Source: Allosalinactinospora lopnorensis (lineage in GTDB: Bacteria > Actinomycetota > Actinomycetes > Streptosporangiales > Streptosporangiaceae). From it: a stretch of 64,000 nt of DNA. This document shows positions 58,487 through 64,000 of the stretch, one piece after another (within the stretch, counting starts at the first letter, position 1; each line of letters opens with the position of its first letter). Location: contig NZ_LAJC01000027.1 in assembly GCF_000981225.1 (NCBI RefSeq), positions 1 through 64,000 on the forward strand, read 5' to 3'. Made by a program: the position numbers and the translations under genes. The notes under the pieces were generated by a model. It saw nothing but the letters and a program-made list of their open reading frames with translations, was not told the origin of the DNA and searched no databases.

Positions 58487-60475
58487 GTGGAACAGACCAA
58501 CCACAATTTCCTCAATGGAGGAGGTCAGACCGGGATTTCCGACCGAATGCGGGACCTCCTCTCCAGAGCCGCACAGGACCAGGTATCGGAACAGAAATCC
58601 CAGGGCGCGGTCACCGAGGAGATGCGTCAGCGCCTTGAGGGCATGGAATGGCTGCTGCGCGAGTTCCGCGAGCGCGACTTCGCCGCCCTGAGCGAGTCGG
58701 TCGCCACCGTCCAGACGCGCGTCGACGATCTCACCTCACGGCCGCCCGAGTGGGCCGAAACCCTCGCCGAGCACATCGAGCTGCTCGGGGAGCGCGTCAA
58801 GCCGCTCCTGGAGATGCCCGCGCTGCGCACGGACGTCCGCGGGATCGCGGGGAACATCGAAACCGTCATGGGTCGGCTGGACACCGTCTCCGAAACCGGT
58901 TCGCGCACGGCCAGCCAGCTCGACGTCGTCACCAACCGCCTTGAGCAGCTCGCGTCCACCGTCGAGGAGCGCTTCGCGCGCATCGACGACGCGATGGAGA
59001 CGTTCCGTGCGCGCACCGAAGCCATCGAAACGACACTGGCCGGTGTCAACGAGCGCCTCGAACAGCAGCACGAGGCCGCCATGGGAACGGTCACCGAGCA
59101 GCACGAGGCCCTCAGGTCCACGATCGCCGACGGCCGGGAGTCGCTGGAGCAGGCCGTCGCCGACGGCCGCGAAGCACTCACCCATGCCTTCACCGAGCGG
59201 TACGAGGCGCTGGAGAGCGCACTGCGCGAACAGCAGCAGGCGGTCGCCGGCAAACTGGACGCCACCGCCGAGGAGATGCGCACCAGGGCCGAGGAGAACC
59301 ACGCCGAGGCCACGACCAAGCTCGACGAAGGCGTCCAGATCATCGCCGGCAAGGCCGACGAGCAGCGCGAGGCGGTCACCGCCACGCTCGCGGACTACAC
59401 CGCGCGCCTCAGCACCCAGGCCGAGGAGAACCACGCCGAGGCCACGGCCGCCGTCGCCGACACGAACAGCGCCGTCGTCAAGCTCGCCGAGGCCACCGAC
59501 GAGAAGCTCGGCGACGTCCACTCGCACCTGCGCCAGCGTCTGGGCGAACTGCACGAGCAGCTGGAGCTGCAGCGCGCGGAGCTGCGCGAGCGCGACGAAG
59601 CCGACAACGAGCACCTCGACACCAAGCTGCGCGAGACCGCTGAGGACCTGCGTGCCAAGGCCGACGAGGACCGCGCGAAGGCCGACACCGCGCTGGCCGA
59701 GCTGCGCACCTCGGTGGACGAGAACGTCAGCGCCCTGCAGACCAGGAATGAGGAACAGCACAGGGTCCTCACCGAGCTGGTCGAGGAGCACCGGGCCTCC
59801 GTCGACGAGCGCATGGGCGAGCAGTACAAGGAGCTCACCGGCAAACTCGACCACCACCTGACCACCATCACCGGCAAGTTCGAACACGGCCTCGGCCGGT
59901 TGAGCGACCGGTTCGACACCTTCGAGGGGCATTTCGAGGGCAGCTTCGAGGGCGTCGAGGGCAAGATCGACGGCGTCGACGGCCGCATCGACGGTGTCAA
60001 CGGCCGGCTCGACGGCATCGAAGGCCGGGTCAACGGTGTCGAGGGCCAGTTCGAGGGGATCAACGGGCACTTCGACGGGGTCGACGGCCGGCTCGAGGCC
60101 ATCGACGACCGGATGGAGGCGATCAACCAACGCCTCAGCCAGCTCCCCGCGTCTTTGGAGGTCAAGGAGGTACACCGGCGGCTCACCGAACTCGTGGAGC
60201 GCCCGGTCGTCGACCACTCCGACAAGCTCGACACGATCGACCAGCACCTCATCGAGTCCTTCGAACCGCTGATACGCGAGGTGAAGGCGCGTCCCGACCG
60301 GCACGAGTTCGAGGAGACCATCAGCGAGGCCGTGGACACCTCGCACGACGATGTCACCAAGCGCCTGGCCGCTCTGGAGGAGACCATGCTCGCCCTTGCC
60401 GAGGCCCTGCTGCGCCCCGGCAAGGACGGCAAGAAGAAGCGCCGCCGCGAGGAGGACGACGAGGACGACGAGTAA
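58487..60475 (+). CDS. Long coiled-coil protein with glycine-centred heptads
   Basis: 662 residues, highly charged, cytosolic, no enzyme motif. Residues about 25-480 are almost continuous coiled coil, rich in Ala, Glu, Arg and Gln, with repeated blocks (EEMRTRAEENHAEATTKLDE; ARLSTQAEENHAEATAAVAD). At about residues 478-545 the pattern changes to heptads of the form G[VI]xGx[FILV][DEN] (EGVEGKIDGVDGRIDGVNGR and so on), resembling stalk repeats. A helical part (LEVKEVHRRLTELVERPVVD) follows, and the tail is KKKRRREEDDEDDE. GTG at 58487 is chosen for AAAGGAG seven bases upstream. A role as a scaffold or polar-growth filament like Scy/FilP is possible but unproven. Confidence 0.75.
   Translation: MEQTNHNFLNGGGQTGISDRMRDLLSRAAQDQVSEQKSQGAVTEEMRQRLEGMEWLLREFRERDFAALSESVATVQTRVDDLTSRPPEWAETLAEHIELLGERVKPLLEMPALRTDVRGIAGNIETVMGRLDTVSETGSRTASQLDVVTNRLEQLASTVEERFARIDDAMETFRARTEAIETTLAGVNERLEQQHEAAMGTVTEQHEALRSTIADGRESLEQAVADGREALTHAFTERYEALESALREQQQAVAGKLDATAEEMRTRAEENHAEATTKLDEGVQIIAGKADEQREAVTATLADYTARLSTQAEENHAEATAAVADTNSAVVKLAEATDEKLGDVHSHLRQRLGELHEQLELQRAELRERDEADNEHLDTKLRETAEDLRAKADEDRAKADTALAELRTSVDENVSALQTRNEEQHRVLTELVEEHRASVDERMGEQYKELTGKLDHHLTTITGKFEHGLGRLSDRFDTFEGHFEGSFEGVEGKIDGVDGRIDGVNGRLDGIEGRVNGVEGQFEGINGHFDGVDGRLEAIDDRMEAINQRLSQLPASLEVKEVHRRLTELVERPVVDHSDKLDTIDQHLIESFEPLIREVKARPDRHEFEETISEAVDTSHDDVTKRLAALEETMLALAEALLRPGKDGKKKRRREEDDEDDE
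59918..60122 (+). repeat. 21-bp repeats encoding heptads
   Basis: About nine imperfect 21-base units of the form GGCGTCGACGGCCGcatcgac in the coiled-coil gene, each encoding a heptad G-V/I-D/E-G-x-hydrophobic-D/E/N. The period is visible by eye from 59918 to 60122. Confidence 0.8.
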
Positions 60476-60495
60476 GTCGCTCTTCGCCTCGCATA

Positions 60496-60527
60496 ACCGG
60501 GGCCGGTCCGCGCGGACCGGCCCCGGT
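60496..60527 (+). terminator. Terminator of the coiled-coil gene
   Basis: A perfect 32-base palindrome (arms 60496-60511 and 60512-60527, ACCGGGGCCGGTCCGC and its complement) is followed by TTCGTGTCTT, twenty bases after the stop codon. Confidence 0.88.
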
Positions 60528-60539
60528 TTCGTGTCTTCC

Positions 60540-60783
60540 CGGCCGTCGGGGAGCCGGCCGCTCCTCGATCCAGGCCCGCATCAGCGCGGTCGGCTTGACT
60601 CCCAGCTCGGCGGAGACTTTACGGACCCGTTCCATGGTCGGTTTCGGGTAGCCGGATCGACGAGACGATCATGACGTCTTCCGCTGCTTGGAGCTCGTGC
60701 CGCTCCAGCTCCGCCTCGGCGATCGCATCGCTGATGGCGTGGGGGTCGTAGTATCCGGCGACCTCTCCCGGCCTTCGCCTCAC
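60540..60783 (-). pseudogene. Decayed CopG/ribbon-helix-helix antitoxin
   Basis: From GTG 60783 the frame gives AGYYDPHAISDAIAEAELER, HELQAAEDVMIVSSIRLP, and another frame continues KPTMERVRKVSAELGVKPTA then LMRAWIEERPA. Together this is a ribbon-helix-helix antitoxin (usual form SxRLPKxxxxRxRxxAxxxGxxPTALxRxW). One extra C near 60658 (CTACCCG; CTACCG restores RLPKPT) separates the frames, and the end runs into the neighbouring terminator without a proper stop, so the gene looks broken. Confidence 0.45.
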
Positions 60784-60818
60784 CCATAGACGCCGACGAC
60801 TACTGCTCCCCGAACCTC

Positions 60819-61133
60819 GTGGTAGCCCCTGCCGAGGTTGAGGACGAGGACGGCTGGCTGCTCGACGCCGATACCGCCGACCTGACCGTCGAGGTCACTT
60901 CACCGGGCAATGCGACCTGCGATCTCACCGACGAACTCGGTGAGTACGCGGCCTGGCAGATCCCGATCTACCTGCTGGTCGACCCCCGCAAAGGCGATAT
61001 CTTCCTCCACTTTGATCCTGTGGACGGGAAGTACCGCACCACCCACGAGGCGCGCTTCGGTGAGGTCCTGGAACTGCCGTCCCCGCTGGACGGTGCCAGG
61101 ATCGACACCTCAGGGTTCCGGCTCTACGGCTGA
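60819..61133 (+). pseudogene. Uma2-family C-terminal fragment
   Basis: 104 codons. LVVAPAEVEDEDGWLLDAD, LTVEVTSPGNATCDLTDELG, EYAAWQIPIYLLVDPRKGDI and LELPSPLDGARIDTSGFRLY match the second half of Uma2/DUF820 proteins, with VEVTSP and the Lys-containing strand. The first half (strand and His/Arg part) is absent: the frame is open upstream for some codons (IDADDYCSPN) but has no start with a ribosome site. Probably a 5'-truncated relic. Confidence 0.6.
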
Positions 61134-61160
61134 GGCTTCCGTGCGCCCCGGCTACGCCCA

Positions 61161-62201
61161 TTAGGCCGCCAGCGGCTGTCCCACCGGCAGCGATGTGTCG
61201 GTGGCCAGGTCGAGCCGGGAGGGGGGCAGACCGGCCGCGGCGACCTCGGCGCCCAGAGCGGCGATCATCGCCCCGTTGTCGGTGCACAGCCGGGGACGCG
61301 GAACGCGCAGCTCGACCCCGGCATCGGCGCAGCGCTGCCCGGCGAGCTCACGCAGCCGCGAGTTCGCGGCGACGCCGCCGCTGATCACCAGGTGCCCCAC
61401 ACCGTGCTCCACACAGGCGTCCACCGCCTTGCGGGTCAGCACGTCCACCACGGACTCCTGGAACGCGGCGGCGATGTCGGGCACCGAGGGCGCCCGGCCG
61501 TCGCGTTCGCCGTCCTCCACCCACCGGGCCACCGCTGTCTTCAGCCCGGAGAACGAGAAGTCGTAGCTGCCGTCGCCCCACTTGCCGCGCGGGAAGTGGA
61601 TGGCGCCCGAGTCGCCCTCGCGGGCCGCGCGGTCGATGGGCGGCCCGCCGGGGTAGGGCAGTCCGAGCAGCCGTGCGACCTTGTCGTAGGCCTCACCGGC
61701 GGCATCGTCGACGGTGTCGCCGAGCGGCCGGACGTCCGTGGCGAGGTCCCGCACGTACAGCAGGGACGTGTGCCCGCCCGACACCAGCAGCGCGATGGCC
61801 GGTTTGGGCAGCGGACCGTGCTCCAACTGGTCCACCGCCACGTGGCCGACCAGGTGGTTGACGCCGTAGAGCGGCACGTCCAGCGCGAGCGCGTACGCCT
61901 TGGCCGCCGAGACGCCCACCAGCAGCGCCCCCGCCAGCCCTGGTCCGGCCGTCACCGCGACGGCGTCCACGTCGGAGAGCTGCACCCCGGCGCTGTCCAG
62001 TGCCCGCTGCACGGTGGGACTCATGGCCTCCAGGTGTGCCCTGCTGGCCACCTCGGGCACCACGCCGCCGAAGCGGGCGTGCTGCTCGACGCTGGAGGCC
62101 ACCTCGTCGCTGAGCAGTTCACAGCCGCGGACCAGCCCGACGCCGGTCTCGTCGCACGAGGTCTCGATCCCCAGGATCAGGGGAAGGTCACTGCCGCTCA
62201 T
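61161..62201 (-). CDS. tsaD: tRNA N6-threonylcarbamoyladenosine synthase subunit TsaD
   Basis: 346 residues, ASKHA fold. It transfers threonylcarbamoyl to A37 of ANN-reading tRNAs with TsaB and Tsa[57 protein letters not shown] with the metal-binding Hxxx[58 protein letters not shown] and [23 protein letters not shown] at 62201. It follows rimI by 55 bases in the same operon. Confidence 0.95.
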   Translation of the reverse strand: MSGSDLPLILGIETSCDETGVGLVRGCELLSDEVASSVEQHARFGGVVPEVASRAHLEAMSPTVQRALDSAGVQLSDVDAVAVTAGPGLAGALLVGVSAAKAYALALDVPLYGVNHLVGHVAVDQLEHGPLPKPAIALLVSGGHTSLLYVRDLATDVRPLGDTVDDAAGEAYDKVARLLGLPYPGGPPIDRAAREGDSGAIHFPRGKWGDGSYDFSFSGLKTAVARWVEDGERDGRAPSVPDIAAAFQESVVDVLTRKAVDACVEHGVGHLVISGGVAANSRLRELAGQRCADAGVELRVPRPRLCTDNGAMIAALGAEVAAAGLPPSRLDLATDTSLPVGQPLAA

Positions 62202-62256
62202 CGTGTCTTCTTCTCCTCAGCGGCCCGCTCGATGGCCGGGCCGTTCTCTTCCGGGC

Positions 62257-62754
62257 TCATGCTCCCTGCCCGCTGGTGCCCGCCTTACGGTGCATCACGA
62301 TCGCGTCGGCGTCGCGGTAGTAGCCGCGCCGCACCCCGATCTCGGTGAACCCGAACCAGTGGTACAGCTCCCGGGCACGCGGGTTGTCCGAGCGCACCTC
62401 AAGGAACACCTCGACGACCCCGCGCTCGCGGGCCACGCTGAGCAGCTCGGTCAGCAGCGCCGTTCCGATCCCGGCGCCCCACCGCGGTTCTGCGACCGCG
62501 ATGGTCTGCACGTCGCCTTTGGGCGGGACCGACCGCAGGCCGGCGTACCCGCACAACTGGGCGCCGCCGGCGTCCTCGCCGGTGCCCACCGTTTCGGCGA
62601 CGATGTAGTACCGGGCGGGCTCGGACAGCTCGCTGCGGAGCATGGCCTCGCTCCAGGCGTCGTGCGGGAACAGGGTGTTCTCCAGTTCCATGACGGAAGC
62701 GACGTCGCCGAACGTCATGGGCCGGATCCGGTACCCCGGAGTCACGCCTGCCAC
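62257..62754 (-). CDS. rimI: Ribosomal-protein-S18-alanine N-acetyltransferase
   Basis: 165 residues, GNAT fold. YRIRPMTFGDVASVMELEN, LFPHDAWSEAMLRSELSEP, IAVAEPRWGAGIGTALLTEL as the acetyl-CoA loop and LEVRSDNPRARELYHWFGFT, typical of RimI. It acetylates the N-terminal Ala of S18 in the model organism. GTG at 62754 overlaps the tsaB end by thirteen bases. Confidence 0.92.
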   Translation of the reverse strand: MAGVTPGYRIRPMTFGDVASVMELENTLFPHDAWSEAMLRSELSEPARYYIVAETVGTGEDAGGAQLCGYAGLRSVPPKGDVQTIAVAEPRWGAGIGTALLTELLSVARERGVVEVFLEVRSDNPRARELYHWFGFTEIGVRRGYYRDADAIVMHRKAGTSGQGA

Positions 62755-63416
62755 TGCCGCACCTTCTTCGGTGCACCGGGTTGCGCGGCATCGGGGCGGC
62801 GCAGGTAGAGGGGCCGGGGCTCGGGAAGGTCCCGCCCCGCGAGAAGCCGCCGCAGCGCCACCTCGCCCAGCGCGGCCGCGGAGGGGTACAGCGGCTCGGC
62901 CGCCTCGGGGTCCTGCCCGAACACCTCGCTGTACATCCGCGCCCCGTGTCCGATCACGGGCAGCCCGCCCGTCTCGACGTCGGCGGGCCGGTCCACCGCG
63001 ATCTCACCGGTGCGCGTGTCCGCGTCCTCGTAGCGGGCCCAGAACACCTCCTTGCGGCGGGCGTCGCTGGCCGCGATGAACGGGGCCTGCCGCCCCGAGG
63101 CGAAGGCGAGGGCGTCCAGGGTGGCGACCCCGTGGCACGGGATCCCGAGGGCACCGGCCAGGGCGTGCCCCGTCGCCAGGCCGACGCGCAGGCCGGTGTA
63201 GGGACCGGGGCCGACGCCGACCGCGATATGCGTGAGGTCGGCGAGCGCCACCCCCGCCTGCTCCGCCACGGTCCGGATTCCGGGGGTCAGCAGCTCGCCG
63301 TGGCGTCGGGCGTCCACCGAGGACGCGCCGGCACGCACGCGGACGGCACCGCCCTCGGACTCGCAGATCGCGAGGGTGATGGCGGGGGTCGCGGTGTCGA
63401 AAGCCAGGATCAGCAC
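62742..63416 (-). CDS. tsaB: tRNA threonylcarbamoyladenosine biosynthesis protein TsaB
   Basis: 224 residues. LILAFDTATPAITLAICESE, HGELLTPGIRTVAEQAGVAL, HIAVGVGPGPYTGLRVGLAT and LDALAFASGRQAPFIAASDA. It dimerises with TsaD. GTG at 63416 is chosen because it aligns with the family start; the longer frame is low in complexity. It lies 11 bases after tsaE. Confidence 0.93.
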   Translation of the reverse strand: MLILAFDTATPAITLAICESEGGAVRVRAGASSVDARRHGELLTPGIRTVAEQAGVALADLTHIAVGVGPGPYTGLRVGLATGHALAGALGIPCHGVATLDALAFASGRQAPFIAASDARRKEVFWARYEDADTRTGEIAVDRPADVETGGLPVIGHGARMYSEVFGQDPEAAEPLYPSAAALGEVALRRLLAGRDLPEPRPLYLRRPDAAQPGAPKKVRQWQA

Positions 63417-63427
63417 GGTGAACCAGC

Positions 63428-63910
63428 CTATTGCGCGTCCAGCGCCACGTGCGCCCAGCGGGGCCCGACACCGGTCAGCCGGAGGGCGCGGGTGTCGTCG
63501 GCGCACCGCTCGATGCCGATCTCCAGCCGGTCCTCGGACAGTTCTTCGGCGACGCCCTCGCCCCATTCCACAACGGTGACGGAGTCGTCGAGGGTGGCCT
63601 CCAGGTCGATGTCGTCGACCTCGTCCGCGCCGCCCAGCCGGTAGGCGTCGACGTGCACGAGGGCGGGGCCGCCGTTCAGAGCGGGGTGGATGCGCGAGAT
63701 CACGAAGGTGGGCGAGGTGATGGGGCCGCGGACGTTCAGCCCCGCACCGAGCCCCTGGACCAGCGTGGTCTTCCCGGCGCCGAGGGGGCCGGACAGGATC
63801 AGCAGGTCGCCCGGGCGCAGCAGCTCGGCGATACGCCGCCCGAGGGCGCGCATCGCGGTGTCGGTGGTCGCCGTGAGGAGGGCGGTGTTGGTGGTCGTGT
63901 CGGTGGTCAT
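63428..63910 (-). CDS. tsaE: tRNA threonylcarbamoyladenosine biosynthesis ATPase TsaE
   Basis: 160 residues. P-loop ATPase needed for turnover of the TsaB/TsaD complex. LLRPGDLLILSGPLGAGKTT with Walker A, GPITSPTFVISRIHPALNGG, LVHVDAYRLGGADEVDDIDL and VTVVEWGEGVAEELSEDRLE. ATG at 63910 (MTTDTTTNTALL) is preferred to the longer frame starting at 63979. First gene seen of the t6A operon; the bases up to 64000 show nothing more. Confidence 0.93.
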   Translation of the reverse strand: MTTDTTTNTALLTATTDTAMRALGRRIAELLRPGDLLILSGPLGAGKTTLVQGLGAGLNVRGPITSPTFVISRIHPALNGGPALVHVDAYRLGGADEVDDIDLEATLDDSVTVVEWGEGVAEELSEDRLEIGIERCADDTRALRLTGVGPRWAHVALDAQ

Positions 63911-64000
63911 GGGCTCGCAGCGTTGTGTCGGTCCGGAGGGGCGGCGCGCCGCCCCGCGCATTATCCAGGGTAGGCGCAAATACCCGGCCGCGGGACGCGG

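Overview
The window is a 64 kb piece of a very GC-rich actinomycete chromosome. The gene order guaB3-guaB-shbA/sigD-groEL1-groES ... tsaD-rimI-tsaB-tsaE, a WhiB/WblE-type regulator, ANTAR and RsbU/RsbW-type stress regulators, and XRE plus DUF397 pairs all point to Actinomycetes. The graspetide cassette and two Mrp operons fit best with Nocardiopsaceae (Nocardiopsis, Streptomonospora, Thermobifida relatives). That family placement is inference.

Layout. 0-5.4 kb: a WhiB-like regulator behind a palindromic operator, a small membrane protein with a CopC-type copper protein, a PP2C phosphatase, a degenerate SDR-like protein and a GT4 glycosyltransferase. 5.5-17.4 kb: a signalling block with a MEDS/anti-sigma kinase, a STAS antagonist, GAF-ANTAR and PAS-GAF proteins, a REC protein, a 1,422-residue hybrid histidine kinase with about eight HAMP units, and an RsbW-like/GAF/RsbU-like fusion. 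17.4-23.6 kb: a hicBA pair facing the first six-gene Mrp (MnhA-G) Na+/H+ antiporter operon. 24.0-28.0 kb: a LuxR/DesK two-component system with an ABC exporter. 28.1-30.9 kb: a three-gene ATP-grasp RiPP (graspetide) cassette, tgmA-tgmB-tgmC, lying between two copies of a 40-bp direct repeat. 31.0-32.7 kb: an excisionase-like HTH gene, a small unknown gene, and an XRE regulator with a DUF397 partner. 32.75-38.5 kb: a second complete Mrp operon in the same orientation. 38.5-39.5 kb: no gene recognised. 39.5-53.2 kb: guaA, vapBC, an aldehyde dehydrogenase and a flavoprotein divergent around an operator-like palindrome, galE, a KDPG aldolase, glpD, a lytic transglycosylase, guaB3 and guaB. 53.4-58.1 kb: a hydrolase fragment, ShbA/SigD sigma factor, groEL1-groES with a CIRCE operator, and a THUMP-like methyltransferase. 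58.5-60.5 kb: a long coiled-coil protein with glycine-centred heptads. 60.5-61.1 kb: decayed antitoxin and Uma2 remnants. 61.2-63.9 kb: the t6A genes tsaD, tsaB and tsaE with rimI.

Reading caution. At least fourteen small frameshifts interrupt otherwise well-conserved genes, including guaA, guaB, groEL1, galE, eda, both ABC subunits and tgmC. Ten of them are explained by one missing base next to a run of identical bases. Essential housekeeping genes are hit and the sequence on both sides keeps family identity, so consensus (sequencing) error is more likely than real pseudogenisation. These genes are given as full spans with the shift located.

How the parts fit. The duplicated Mrp operons, ANTAR/RsbU/RsbW stress modules and copper protein suggest a life with ion and osmotic stress. 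The 28-32.7 kb stretch between the two Mrp operons is an accessory pocket carrying the peptide natural-product cassette and small regulators, and is the most interesting part of the window.
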